Shown here: positions 1 to 9,770 of the stretch, in pieces
How the letters are laid out: each line of letters starts with the position of its first letter
Position numbering within the stretch: the stretch's first letter is position 1
Assembly: GCA_030680855.1 (NCBI GenBank)
Contig: JAUXUN010000004.1
Location: 1-43,011 of the forward strand
Direction: 5' to 3'
DNA length: 43,011 nucleotides
Source of the DNA: Aestuariivirga sp.
Lineage (GTDB): Bacteria; Pseudomonadota; Alphaproteobacteria; Rhizobiales; Aestuariivirgaceae
Translations under genes and position numbers: made by a program
The notes under the pieces: generated by a model
Told to the model about the DNA's origin: nothing
Seen by the model: the letters and a program-made list of their open reading frames with translations, nothing else
Databases searched by the model: none

Positions 1-28
1 AGAAGGTGGCCGAAGGCCGGATGAGGGC
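1..28. repeat. Half of a palindromic intergenic repeat (family A), cut by the window edge
   Basis: The first 28 bases match, with about three differences, the right arm of the complete palindromic element at 29927-30078 (30051-30078). The shared core is a small hairpin (tggccgaaggcc) followed by ggatgagggc. The rest of the element, if present, lies outside the window. Such palindromes resemble the RIME-type intergenic elements described in rhizobia; that family name is an inference from resemblance. Confidence 0.6.
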
Positions 29-36
29 ATCTTTGG

Positions 37-633
37 CTAAAGCAATTCAAGCTCGACAAGCATTTTCCGCAAGCCTTCCGGCGAGGTGAAATGATGCGCC
101 TTCATGCCGATCGCCTCGGCGCCTTTCACGTTTTTCAGACTGTCATCGATGAACAGGCAGTCAGCGGCCTCAAGCCCGTTGCGCCCCAGCAGCAACTGGT
201 AAATTGCGGGATCGGGCTTGAGCAGTCTTTCATCGCCTGACACCACGATGTCCCTGAACTCATAGAGAAATGGAAAGCGCTGCTTTGCCTCGCGGAACTT
301 GTCGCCATTCCAGTTGGTGATTGCATAGACGGGCGCGTCACGATCCACCAGCTCCTTGAAAATGGCAACCGTTCCGTCAATGGCATGGGGGATCATTTGA
401 TGCCACTGTGCGTCATAGGCGGCTATGGCTTCCGCATGGTCGGGATGCTGCGCAATTGCCAGCTTCACCGCCTCGGCAAAGCTCCGGCCCCGGTCCTGCT
501 CCAGGTTCCAGTCATGATTGCACACATGGGCGAGGAACCACTCCATCTCCGCTTCGTCCTTAAAATACCGGGTGTAGAGAAAGCGCGGATCCCAGCGCAA
601 GAGGACATTTCCGATATCGAAGACAATGTTCAT
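37..633 (-). CDS. HAD-superfamily hydrolase (YihX-like)
   Basis: A 198-aa haloacid dehalogenase-like phosphohydrolase of unknown substrate, presumably cytosolic. Motif I is FDIGNV with nucleophile Asp6; the usual second Asp is Gly, as in YihX and other 'DIGNV' members. Motif II lies in ITNWNG (about 105-110), motif III is Lys139 in LKPDP, and motif IV is FIDDS (Asp163/Asp164). The alpha-helical cap between residues 15 and 90 fits subfamily I. I place the start at the ATG at 633; an upstream in-frame extension to 681 would overlap smc and adds residues unlike the family. It is the last gene of the smc-direction cluster, 13 bp after the smc stop. The fold is certain; the substrate is not. Confidence 0.85.
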   Translation of the reverse strand: MNIVFDIGNVLLRWDPRFLYTRYFKDEAEMEWFLAHVCNHDWNLEQDRGRSFAEAVKLAIAQHPDHAEAIAAYDAQWHQMIPHAIDGTVAIFKELVDRDAPVYAITNWNGDKFREAKQRFPFLYEFRDIVVSGDERLLKPDPAIYQLLLGRNGLEAADCLFIDDSLKNVKGAEAIGMKAHHFTSPEGLRKMLVELELL

Positions 634-646
634 CGCGGCACGCAAT

Positions 647-3600
647 TCAGCTGGCCTCCGCCATCGCTTCGGCTTCCTCAAGGTTCACCGACACGAGCTG
701 CGATACGCCGCGTTCCATCATGGTCACGCCGAACAGCCGGTGCATGCGCGACATGGTCAGTTCGTGGTGGGTGATGATGAGGAAGCGCGTTTCGGTGCGC
801 TCCAGCATGGCGTCAAGCAGGTTGCAGAAGCGCTCCACATTGTGGTCGTCCAGCGGCGCATCGACTTCGTCGAGCACGCAGATGGGCGAGGGGTTGGTGA
901 GGAACACGGCGAAAATCAGGGCCAGCGCCGTCAGGGTCTGTTCGCCGCCCGATAGCAGCGAAAGCACCGTTGGTTTTTTGCCCGGCGGATTGGCCATGAT
1001 CTCGAGCCCGGCTTCCAGCGGGTCATCGGACTCGATCAGTTGCAGTTCCGCCTTGCCGCCGCCAAACAGCGTGGTGAACAGCTCGCCGAACTTTTCGTTC
1101 ACCGTGCCAAAAGCGTCGAGCAGGCGCTGGCGGCCCTCACGGTTCAGGCTGGAAATGCCGCCGCGCAGCTTGTTGATGGCCTGTACCAGGTCGTCGCGCT
1201 CCCGGATGAGCGTTGCAAGCTGGGCTGCAACTGTTTCGGCTTCTTCTTCGGCGCGCAGATTCACTCCGCCCAGGCGCTCGCGGTCCTCGCGGAGGCTGAG
1301 CAGCCGGCGCTCGATATGCTCCGTGTCTTCTATCTTGTCGGGGTCAAGCCCCGCATTGGCGACAATCTCGGATGGCACGCATTGCAGGGTCTCGGCTATG
1401 CGCCGCTCGCTGTCCTCATGGCGCTGCTTTGAAGCCTCGAGCCGGGCCTCGAAGCGCGCATGGTCCTCGCGCGATGTGGAGGCCAGTTCCTGGGCCTCGC
1501 GCAAAATCTGATCCGCGGCACGGACCGCGTTTTCGCCCTCGGCCAGCGCGTCGGCCGCGGCCTTGCGTTCGGTTTCCGCTTCCTGCAGCAGGTTCATCAG
1601 CGTGCGGCGCTTGTCCGCCAGAATCTGCGGCATCCCCGCAAGCTCGGCGATGGCTTCGCGGGTTTCCTGCGCCCGCGTCGTCAAATGCTCAATCTGCTCG
1701 GTGGCGCGTTTTGCCCGCTCGCCCCATTGCGTACGCTCGGCCTCAAGCGCTGTGAGCCGTTCCGCCCGGGCCTTTGCCTCGCGCTCCAGCCCGTCATGCT
1801 TGGCGCGCGCCTCCGCGTAAGCCGCGCGCTCGCGATTGACATTGTCGCGCAAGGCAGCAACTTCCTGCGCCAGTCCTTCCAAGATTGGAATGGCCTGGAA
1901 CTCGGCCTGCGCCGCTTCAAAACTGTTGCGAACTTCGTCAAGTGACTGTGCAATGCGGCGGATGCCTTCATCCAGCGCGCTGGTCTGCGCCAAACGCTCG
2001 GCAATCTGCCGCTCATGCTTGGCCAGCGCCTGCCGTGATACTTCAACCGACGCTGTTGCGGCGCGCATGGCATCGCGTTTCTCGCGCTCGGCGCGGGCGC
2101 CCGCTTCAACTGCTTGTTTGGCCGACTCGAATTTCTGGCTCGCTTCAGCCGCAACCGCCGCCGCATCCCGCATCTCGATTTCAAGAAGCGAAAGCCGGTT
2201 GCGTTCGGCCAGGCGTTTTGCCGCCGCATTGGGCGCATCCGCCGCCGAGGTATACCCGTCCCAGCGCCAGACATCGCCTTCACGCGACACCAGCCGCTGG
2301 CCCGGGCGCAACTGCGCCTGGAGCGCCTGGCCCAGGGATCTCGAAACTACACCAATGTGTGAAAGCCTCCGCGCAAGTGCTTGTGGCGCCTGCACAAAAT
2401 TGGAAAGCGGTTGCGCCTCGCCGGGCAGGGAACCCCCGTCTTCCAAAGGCGGAAGCCCGCGCCAATGGGTGGGCGCCCCTTCATCCGATGACGCATCGAT
2501 ATCGTCGCCAAGGGCTGCACCAAGTGCTGCCTCATAGCCCCGCTCCACCTTGAGCTGGTCAACCAGCGCCGGCCACAGGTTGTTGTCGGCGGCCTTCAGC
2601 AAATTCGTCAGTGTGCGGACTTCCGTCTGCAGGCCCTCGGCCTTGCGCCGCGCCTCGTCATGCGCCTGCCTTGTATCGGCCTCAACCTGGCGCGCCGCGC
2701 GCAGCGCCGCTTCCGCCTGGTTGGCCGCCGTTTCGTTTGAAGCCAGAACCGCAACCGCCGCTTCCACGGCGGAGGCAAGTGTGGGCCCGTCGCCGGTGCC
2801 GCCCATCTGGTCGAGCAAAGCCTGGCGCTTTGCAGAGGTTTCGCTCGCATCCCGTTCAAGCCTGGCAATGCGCTGCCGCTGTTCTTCAATCGAGCGGGTA
2901 ATCGCCCCGCGCCGCGCCGTCAGTTCCGAAAGCCGGGCGCCAGCCTGGTCAGCCACGTCCTGGGCCGTGGCCAGCGCGCTGGCAACACTCTGCAAGGCCA
3001 GCGCTGCTTCGGCACGCAAGTCTCCGTCGTTGTTTTGTGAGGCCTTGAGCCCGCTGTCTTCCTCGACAAGGCGGGCAATCACGCCCTCCGTGTCGCGAAG
3101 CGTTTCATGCTCGCGCGTAAGATCGGAAACGGCTTGCACCAGCCGCTGGTCCAGTTCCTTGCGGCGGCCTTCAACCCGGCGCTCTTCCTCATCAAGGCTG
3201 TTGCGCTCAACCGCCATGCGCTGCAGCACCGCGGCGCGGATGGTTTCCTGCTCGCGCAATGCCGGCAATTTCTCGCCCAATTCATCGCGCGCCCGCAGTT
3301 TTTCGGAAGCCGCCCGCGTATTCTCCGCCAGCACCCGCGTCGACTCATCGAGCGCTGTCGCGTCTTTCGCGGCACTTTCCACCGCTTCTTTCCAGGCTAC
3401 ATAAAGCCCGGCGGCCTCAAGCTTCCTGATCTCAGCGGAAATCAATTTGTATTTCTGCGCCTGCCGCGCCTGGCGTTTCAGGCTGTTTAGCTGGCTTTCA
3501 AGCTGCGAGGTGACATCCTCAAGCCGCGTGAGGTTGACTTCCGCCGCCTTCAATTTCAGCTCCGCCTCGTGGCGGCGCGTATGCAGGCCGGTAATGCCCG

Positions 3601-4102
3601 CCGCTTCTTCGAGGATCAAACGCCGCGCCTGCGGCTTGGCATTGATGATCTCGGCGATCTGCCCTTGCCGCACCAGCGCCGGCGAACGCGCCCCCGTTGA
3701 CACATCTGCAAACAGCAATTGCACATCGCGCGCCCGCACATCCTTGCCGTTGATCCGGTAGGCCGAGCCCGCCTCGCGCTCGATGCGCCGCGAAATTTCA
3801 ATCACTTCGCTGTCATTGTGCTGCGGCGGCGCCGAACGGTCGTCATTCGACATCGTCACCATGACTTCCGCCATGTTGCGCGACGGGCGCTGCGTCGTGC
3901 CGGAGAAGATCACATCGTCCATGCCGGAAGCCCGCATGGATTTATACGAGCTTTCGCCCATCACCCAGCGCAGCGCTTCAAGCAGGTTGGATTTTCCGCA
4001 GCCATTAGGACCGACCACGCCGGTCAGGCCCGGTTCAATCAACAGGTCGGTGGGCTCAACAAACGATTTGAACCCCGAAAGCCGCAGCCGTGTAAACTTC
4101 AT
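647..4102 (-). CDS. smc: Chromosome segregation ATPase SMC
   Basis: A full-length 1151-aa SMC protein, the ATPase core of the SMC-ScpAB condensin that organises and segregates the chromosome. The N-terminal head carries Walker A GPNGCGKSNL at residues 31-40. Long coiled-coil arms rich in Ala, Glu, Arg and Leu flank a hinge at roughly 500-615. The C-terminal head has the ABC signature LSGGEQ from residue 1050 and Walker B ICVLDEVDAP at about 1074. The ATG at 4102 gives the conserved SMC N-terminus (MKFTRLRLSGFKSF). Upstream on the same strand are the DsbA-like gene and the DUF721 gene, a grouping common in Hyphomicrobiales. scpA and scpB are not in the window. There is no sign of truncation or frameshift. 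Confidence 0.97.
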   Translation of the reverse strand: MKFTRLRLSGFKSFVEPTDLLIEPGLTGVVGPNGCGKSNLLEALRWVMGESSYKSMRASGMDDVIFSGTTQRPSRNMAEVMVTMSNDDRSAPPQHNDSEVIEISRRIEREAGSAYRINGKDVRARDVQLLFADVSTGARSPALVRQGQIAEIINAKPQARRLILEEAAGITGLHTRRHEAELKLKAAEVNLTRLEDVTSQLESQLNSLKRQARQAQKYKLISAEIRKLEAAGLYVAWKEAVESAAKDATALDESTRVLAENTRAASEKLRARDELGEKLPALREQETIRAAVLQRMAVERNSLDEEERRVEGRRKELDQRLVQAVSDLTREHETLRDTEGVIARLVEEDSGLKASQNNDGDLRAEAALALQSVASALATAQDVADQAGARLSELTARRGAITRSIEEQRQRIARLERDASETSAKRQALLDQMGGTGDGPTLASAVEAAVAVLASNETAANQAEAALRAARQVEADTRQAHDEARRKAEGLQTEVRTLTNLLKAADNNLWPALVDQLKVERGYEAALGAALGDDIDASSDEGAPTHWRGLPPLEDGGSLPGEAQPLSNFVQAPQALARRLSHIGVVSRSLGQALQAQLRPGQRLVSREGDVWRWDGYTSAADAPNAAAKRLAERNRLSLLEIEMRDAAAVAAEASQKFESAKQAVEAGARAEREKRDAMRAATASVEVSRQALAKHERQIAERLAQTSALDEGIRRIAQSLDEVRNSFEAAQAEFQAIPILEGLAQEVAALRDNVNRERAAYAEARAKHDGLEREAKARAERLTALEAERTQWGERAKRATEQIEHLTTRAQETREAIAELAGMPQILADKRRTLMNLLQEAETERKAAADALAEGENAVRAADQILREAQELASTSREDHARFEARLEASKQRHEDSERRIAETLQCVPSEIVANAGLDPDKIEDTEHIERRLLSLREDRERLGGVNLRAEEEAETVAAQLATLIRERDDLVQAINKLRGGISSLNREGRQRLLDAFGTVNEKFGELFTTLFGGGKAELQLIESDDPLEAGLEIMANPPGKKPTVLSLLSGGEQTLTALALIFAVFLTNPSPICVLDEVDAPLDDHNVERFCNLLDAMLERTETRFLIITHHELTMSRMHRLFGVTMMERGVSQLVSVNLEEAEAMAEAS

Positions 4103-4132
4103 TATGCCTCAAGCCCCAGTCCTGGCCGCTCC

Positions 4133-4753
4133 TCAGGTGAGAAGCGGGTCAATCTTCGCACGGAAGGCTTCGATCGTCGTCTCGCCTTCATATCTTTCGC
4201 CGTTCACAAAGAATGTCGGAATGCCGGTCACGCCAAAGCCCTCGGCCTTGCTGCGCACCGCCAGAATGTCCCTGGCCACCGTTTCGTTCTTCATGCAGGC
4301 GTCAAAACTTTCCTGCGTGAAGCCCGCCTGCTGCGCAATCTTGTTAAGGCCCGCCAAAGGATTCTGCGTCCACTCCGGCTGGGTGGCGAAGAACACGTCG
4401 ATCAGCGGGAAGTATTTTTCCTTGGGCGCGCAGCGCGCCAGCATGAAGGCCGCAAGGGCCGCGTCCTGGTGCGGGAACTCGCGGAACACGAAGTGGATCT
4501 TGCCCGTGTCGATATATTCTTTCTTCAGCGCCTCAAATGTCCCGTTATGGAATGCCGCGCAGTGCGGGCAGGTGGCCGAGGCGTATTCGATCACCCTCAC
4601 CTTGGCGGTGTCGGGGCCAAGCGTCATCTCGCCAAAGGCCGGCGGATCATTAAGGCCGGCCAGGTCCTGGGCAAATGACGATGCAGCGCCAAGGGCCAGG
4701 CCCGCCAATGCGGCCGAACCAAAAATGACATGACGTTTGTTGAGCTTGATCAT
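4133..4753 (-). CDS. DsbA-family thioredoxin-like periplasmic protein
   Basis: A 206-aa secreted thiol-disulphide oxidoreductase of the DsbA / thioredoxin_4 group. Residues 1-28 form a Sec-type signal peptide with a hydrophobic core and probable cleavage after SSFA. The active-site motif CPHC is at 62-65, and a cis-proline loop (GIPTFFVNG) lies near residue 175. The helical insertion between them is that of DsbA. It probably acts in the periplasm on disulphide formation or reduction; the partner (DsbB- or DsbD-like) is not in the window. It lies 30 bp upstream of smc and 38 bp downstream of the DUF721 gene, so co-transcription is likely although the function is unrelated. A GANTC site (gaatc, 4755-4759) sits just before the ATG. 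Confidence 0.92.
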   Translation of the reverse strand: MIKLNKRHVIFGSAALAGLALGAASSFAQDLAGLNDPPAFGEMTLGPDTAKVRVIEYASATCPHCAAFHNGTFEALKKEYIDTGKIHFVFREFPHQDAALAAFMLARCAPKEKYFPLIDVFFATQPEWTQNPLAGLNKIAQQAGFTQESFDACMKNETVARDILAVRSKAEGFGVTGIPTFFVNGERYEGETTIEAFRAKIDPLLT

Positions 4754-4791
4754 GGAATCTACCTACTAGAAGTTGGGGGTTGGAACCAATA

Positions 4792-5277
4792 TTATTTGTC
4801 GTGTGGAGAACGTGGCCGCTTTGCCAGGGCCCCGGCGCCAAGCCGGTGCAGGGCCTCTCTGAGCTTTTCGTCGGCGATCGATTCAAGGCGCGTTTGAAGC
4901 GCCTTCTCGGTTTTTGAATCCAATGGATTATCCTTGTTTTTCAGCGTCTTACTACTTGCTATGTGCCCCTGCATAACCTTCACCGAAGTGACCGCCCCGT
5001 AGCCGTAGAATTGATTGATCCGCTCGATGATCTGGTGGCTCTGGTATTGCAGGTCAAGGCCGCGCCCGGGTTCGGCCCGGATGACCAGGGTGCCGCCCAG
5101 CTTTTGCGCAGTTTCTCCCGCCCCCCGGGGCCATTTGATTCGCTCCGGTTCGCAATGCCGGGCCAGCGTTTCACCCACAATCTCCGGCCAGCGCCCCATG
5201 AGCTCGCCATAGGCAAAGCCATAGCGGGCAAAGCTTGCCTTGGTGAGTTTCTCAAAATGCTTGTCGAGCCGTTCCAT
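4792..5277 (-). CDS. DUF721 (DciA-like) protein
   Basis: A 161-aa protein with a DUF721 domain. Members of this family studied in other bacteria (DciA) help load the replicative helicase DnaB; whether this one does is inference. The core has the typical WPEIVGETLARHCEPERIKW stretch, then a segment of small and hydrophobic residues ending in a KH-like fold (IIERINQFYGY). The C-terminal tail is charged. I chose the ATG at 5277 (MERLDKHFEK); the upstream in-frame ATG at 5331 would overlap the divergent mutY start and adds a non-conserved stretch. Divergent from mutY with about 50 bp between starts, and first gene of the DUF721-dsbA-smc-HAD run. Confidence 0.85.
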   Translation of the reverse strand: MERLDKHFEKLTKASFARYGFAYGELMGRWPEIVGETLARHCEPERIKWPRGAGETAQKLGGTLVIRAEPGRGLDLQYQSHQIIERINQFYGYGAVTSVKVMQGHIASSKTLKNKDNPLDSKTEKALQTRLESIADEKLREALHRLGAGALAKRPRSPHDK

Positions 5278-5287
5278 GTCGCGTCTA

Positions 5288-5293
5288 TATAAT
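5288..5293 (+). promoter_or_regulatory. Possible -10 box for mutY
   Basis: A perfect TATAAT lies 36 bp before the mutY ATG in the short divergent gap. No good -35 hexamer is seen at the usual distance (ttgtcg at 5261-5266 would leave a 21-bp spacer), so this is tentative. Confidence 0.3.
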
Positions 5294-5329
5294 GCAGTTT
5301 TAACCTGATGCGAGTGTTGATCGAAGACC

Positions 5330-6382
5330 ATGGCGGAACAAGGGCTTCACGAAGATGTGTCGGCAAAGCTGCTCGCCTGGTATGACGCCCATGCCCGCAA
5401 CCTGCCATGGCGGGCAAAGCGCGGCATTGCGCCTGATCCCTATCATGTCTGGCTTTCCGAAATCATGCTGCAGCAGACAACCGTTGCGGCGGTCAGGGAT
5501 TACTACATTAAATTTCTGTCACGCTGGCCCACGGTTTCCGATCTGGCCAAGGCCAGCCAGGAAGATGTGCTGCGCGCCTGGGCGGGGCTCGGCTATTATG
5601 CCCGGGCCCGCAATCTCCATGCCTGTGCCACCAGGGTTGTGAGCGACTGGAAGGGAAAATTCCCCGATACGGAGGAGGCGCTTCGCACCCTTCCCGGCGT
5701 CGGTCCCTATACCGCGGCAGCCATTGCTGCAATCGCCTTTGACCGGCCTCACGCCGCCGTGGATGGCAATGTGGAGCGCGTCATGGCGCGAGTCTATGCC
5801 ATCGAAACGCCGCTGCCTGCGTCAAAGCCCCTGATCAAACTGAAGGCACAAGCATTGGTGCCAAGAGAACGTGCAGGGGATTTTGCCCAGGCCATGATGG
5901 ATCTGGGCGCCACCATCTGCACCCCGCGCATCGCCAATTGCGCAATATGTCCGTGGACTGACGATTGCGAAGGGAGCAGCCGTGGCATTGCCGAAAGCCT
6001 GCCGCGCAAAGCGCCCAAGGCAAAAATCCCCACCCGCCGCGGCATTGCCTTTTGGGTCGAGCGCGATGATGGCCATATTCTTTTGCGCCAACGGCCGCAG
6101 AAGGGCCTGCTCGGCGGCATGATGGAAATCCCTTCAACTCCGTGGGAAGCAAAACTGCCGTGCGACATTGTTGCCCCTGTTGAATCAGCATGGAGCAAGT
6201 TGAAGGCTCCCGTGGAGCACACCTTCACTCATTTCCATTTGCAGTTAAGCGTGTGGAAAACCGCAACGGCGGAGAAGTCGCTGCCCGACGGCGGCGGCTA
6301 TCGCTGGGTGCACAAGGATGAACTCAATCACGAAGCCCTGCCATCCCTCATGCGCAAGGTTGCAGCGGTCGCTCTGAAGTGA
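5330..6382 (+). CDS. mutY: Adenine DNA glycosylase MutY
   Basis: A 350-aa A/G-specific adenine glycosylase that removes adenine mispaired with 8-oxoguanine. The HhH-GPD domain carries catalytic Glu44 (WLSEIMLQQTT), the helix-hairpin-helix LPGVGPYTAAAI and catalytic Asp145 (AVDGNVERV). The [4Fe-4S] cluster motif is complete: Cys197-x6-Cys204-x2-Cys207-x5-Cys213. The C-terminal Nudix-like domain (about 225-345) recognises 8-oxoG. The length is normal. ATG at 5330. Divergent from the DUF721 gene, and convergent with the GST gene across a hairpin at 6389-6418. Confidence 0.97.
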   Translation: MAEQGLHEDVSAKLLAWYDAHARNLPWRAKRGIAPDPYHVWLSEIMLQQTTVAAVRDYYIKFLSRWPTVSDLAKASQEDVLRAWAGLGYYARARNLHACATRVVSDWKGKFPDTEEALRTLPGVGPYTAAAIAAIAFDRPHAAVDGNVERVMARVYAIETPLPASKPLIKLKAQALVPRERAGDFAQAMMDLGATICTPRIANCAICPWTDDCEGSSRGIAESLPRKAPKAKIPTRRGIAFWVERDDGHILLRQRPQKGLLGGMMEIPSTPWEAKLPCDIVAPVESAWSKLKAPVEHTFTHFHLQLSVWKTATAEKSLPDGGGYRWVHKDELNHEALPSLMRKVAAVALK

Positions 6383-6388
6383 AAAGTT

Positions 6389-6418
6389 ACCTCGCCCCCA
6401 TGAATATGGGGGAGAGGT
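6389..6418. repeat. Palindromic hairpin between convergent mutY and GST
   Basis: Two 13-base arms, 6389-6401 and 6406-6418, form a near-perfect inverted repeat (one mismatch) with a 4-base gaat loop. It is not followed by a T-run, so it is not a classical intrinsic terminator, but it may end both convergent transcripts. Its run of C's facing a run of G's recalls the palindromes at the ends of the DUF559 cassette at 27291 and 27649. Confidence 0.6.
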
Positions 6419-6465
6419 AAAGTTGGGGGTTAAACTTTCTTCGCCATGCACAGGCGACGATCAAC

Positions 6466-7104
6466 CTAACTCCGCGGCTCCATCACGCCATGGGCCTCCA
6501 GTGCAGCCTTGAGTTTTGGCCGCGCCCGCACGGCCTGCGCCAGCTTTGCGATGGCTGGAAATTCCGCATGCAAAGCTATTTCCTTCGGCCTGCTCCAGCA
6601 AAACAGCATGAAGGCGTAGATATCAAGCGCCGAAAAATTCTCGCCCATCAGCCATGGCCCTTCCGTCTCGAGGCGCTTGGCAAGGATGGACCAGAGCTGG
6701 TTGCTTTTTTCAATCGACTTTTCCACAAGGAAAGCTTCTTCCACCGCATTGCGGGCATAGAAATTGGCTGCGTCTCCAATGTTGTACGCCACATAGAGAT
6801 TGGCGCTCATGAAATGCAGCCATGAGAGGAACTCGCCATATTCGTTTGATCCCGGCTGCGGCGCCATCCCCTTGTCGGGATGCGCCGTCACCAGAAACGA
6901 GACGATGGCCGCCGATTCAAACAGGGTGCTGCCGTCATCCAGGCCAAGGGCCGGAATATAACCGAGGGGGCTGAGCTCGCGGAATTCCGGTGCCGCCACC
7001 TGTTCCGGCGTCATCCAGATATTGGTGTAGGGAACATTCATTTCCTCCAGCAGGAAATGCACCCCCATCGAGCCCCAGGCCTTGACGTTGTAGAGCTTGT
7101 ACAT
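6466..7104 (-). CDS. Glutathione S-transferase family protein
   Basis: A 212-aa cytosolic GST. The N-terminal thioredoxin-like domain (about 1-80) has the start MYKLYNVKAWGS, the cis-Pro region YIPALGLDDG and the glutathione gamma-Glu contact motif LFESAAI. The C-terminal all-helical domain holds the family N-cap region (FSALDIYAFML). It probably conjugates or reduces small electrophiles; the substrate cannot be told. Start chosen at the ATG at 7104 because the family begins with this beta-strand; the upstream in-frame extension to 7125 adds seven residues only. Downstream of the HAD phosphatase on the same strand (63 bp gap). Confidence 0.87.
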   Translation of the reverse strand: MYKLYNVKAWGSMGVHFLLEEMNVPYTNIWMTPEQVAAPEFRELSPLGYIPALGLDDGSTLFESAAIVSFLVTAHPDKGMAPQPGSNEYGEFLSWLHFMSANLYVAYNIGDAANFYARNAVEEAFLVEKSIEKSNQLWSILAKRLETEGPWLMGENFSALDIYAFMLFCWSRPKEIALHAEFPAIAKLAQAVRARPKLKAALEAHGVMEPRS

Positions 7105-7167
7105 CGTGACGTCCTCCGCATGCATGAATGTTTAGGCGGCGTGTTATGGCAAAGCTGTGACGATTGC

Positions 7168-7848
7168 TTATCGCCTGCCGCCCACTTCGTCGATGTGGGC
7201 CAGCATATCGGCGGGATCTTCAAACACCCGGTATGCGCCTGATCTCTGAAGCTCGTCCGTGCCGTAGCCGCCCGAGAGAAAACCGATCCCAAGAGCCCGG
7301 GACCGTTGCGCCGCCAGCATGTCCCAGATGCTGTCGCCCACCACGCAGGCCGTTTCGATCTCGATGCCCAGCTTTTCCGCCGCCGCCAGAAACAGGTCGG
7401 GATCGGGCTTGGCATAGGCCACGAGGTCGCGCGTGACCACCGGAACCTTGTCCGGATCGACGCCGAGAATTTTGAGAACGGGGCCTGCCGTCAGCATCCG
7501 CCCCGAGGTGGCGATGGCCCAGGGGATTTTTGTGTCGGTGAGATATTTCAAAAGTTCGCGCGCCCCGGGCAGGGGCCGTGTATTGGCCGAGTGGGCGCCA
7601 TAATGCTTGGCATGAAGCGCCCGCAGCCGCGTCAGCGTGGCGTCATCAAACTCAATGCCGGTTTCCCGGGCGAGCGCCCGGGTAAACAATCCGCCCGACA
7701 TGCCGATGCGGCGGTGAATGCGCCAGATCGAAACGTCAATGCCTTCCTCATGCAGGGCGGCACTCCACGCCAGCACATGGTCATAGACGCTGTCGACCAG
7801 CGTGCCGTCGAGATCGAAAAGGAATGATGTGGGTTGGCGGGCTTTCAT
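7168..7848 (-). CDS. HAD-IA phosphatase (phosphoglycolate phosphatase-like)
   Basis: A 226-aa HAD hydrolase. Motif I is FLFDLDGTLVDS with both catalytic aspartates. Motif II is AIATSGR, motif III a Lys in YAKPDPDLF, and motif IV VVGDSIWD. A small alpha cap (about 20-90) fits the Gph/PGMB group. It probably dephosphorylates a small phosphorylated metabolite; phosphoglycolate or a sugar phosphate are the usual guesses for this branch. ATG at 7848. It follows ccrM on the same strand with a 75-bp gap. Confidence 0.87.
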   Translation of the reverse strand: MKARQPTSFLFDLDGTLVDSVYDHVLAWSAALHEEGIDVSIWRIHRRIGMSGGLFTRALARETGIEFDDATLTRLRALHAKHYGAHSANTRPLPGARELLKYLTDTKIPWAIATSGRMLTAGPVLKILGVDPDKVPVVTRDLVAYAKPDPDLFLAAAEKLGIEIETACVVGDSIWDMLAAQRSRALGIGFLSGGYGTDELQRSGAYRVFEDPADMLAHIDEVGGRR

Positions 7849-7923
7849 GGATTTCAGGCTCCGATTGTCAGCCGGACCTACTGCGTCGGCCAGCCCGAGG
7901 CAAGCGGTAATCCTGCCAAACTG

Positions 7924-9123
<1,200 letters not shown>

Positions 9124-9750
9124 TTAACGTGGCCGCAGTTTTGCGATGGGCGCGAAGCTTCTGCGGTGGTGAATGCAGGGGCCAAGCTCAAGCAGGGCCG
9201 CGTGATGGAACGCCGTGCCATAGCCCTTATGGCGGGCAAAACCGTAACCCGGAAATTCCTCATGGAGCGCCACCATGATCCGGTCGCGTGTGACCTTTGC
9301 AATGATCGACGCTGCGGCGATGGAAAGAGAGCGCGCATCGCCGGAGACAATGGTTTGCACCGGGCATGAAAGCTTGGGTGCGCGGTTTCCGTCCACCAAC
9401 GCGTAGTGTGGCGCGGCGCTGAGATCGTGAACCGCTTCCGCCATGGCCCATAAGGTGGCGGCGAGAATATTGTCACTATCGATACGCGCCTCGTTAGCAA
9501 TGCCGACACCAACCTTCGAAGACGCCATGATCTCCGCGAAAAGTTCTTCGCGCTGGGCCTCCTTGAGTTTTTTTGAATCATCGAGTCCCAAAGGAGTATT
9601 TCCGGGATCAAGAACAACGGCGGCGGCAACAACCGGCCCCGCCCACGGTCCCCGTCCGGCCTCGTCAATGCCGCAAATGAAGGAATGCCCCTGCTTTTGC
9701 GCCGCAAGCTCATAACTGAAATCAGGTGCGCTGGAATCGCTCCGTGCCAT
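9124..9750 (-). CDS. rnhB: Ribonuclease HII
   Basis: A 208-aa RNase HII that cuts RNA in RNA-DNA hybrids and removes misincorporated ribonucleotides. The active site is visible: [14 protein letters not shown] with Asp29/Glu30, then LDDSKKL, and the aspartate in ALVDGN. The conserved blocks [14 protein letters not shown] and ARHKGYGT follow. The ATG at 9750 ([10 protein letters not shown]) is chosen; a much longer in-frame upstream extension overlaps the radical SAM gene and is low-complexity antisense sequence. Located 93 bp upstream of ccrM and 20 bp downstream of the radical SAM gene, all on the minus strand. Confidence 0.95.
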   Translation of the reverse strand: MARSDSSAPDFSYELAAQKQGHSFICGIDEAGRGPWAGPVVAAAVVLDPGNTPLGLDDSKKLKEAQREELFAEIMASSKVGVGIANEARIDSDNILAATLWAMAEAVHDLSAAPHYALVDGNRAPKLSCPVQTIVSGDARSLSIAAASIIAKVTRDRIMVALHEEFPGYGFARHKGYGTAFHHAALLELGPCIHHRRSFAPIAKLRPR

Positions 9751-9770
9751 GGCCCCTATGGGCCATAACC

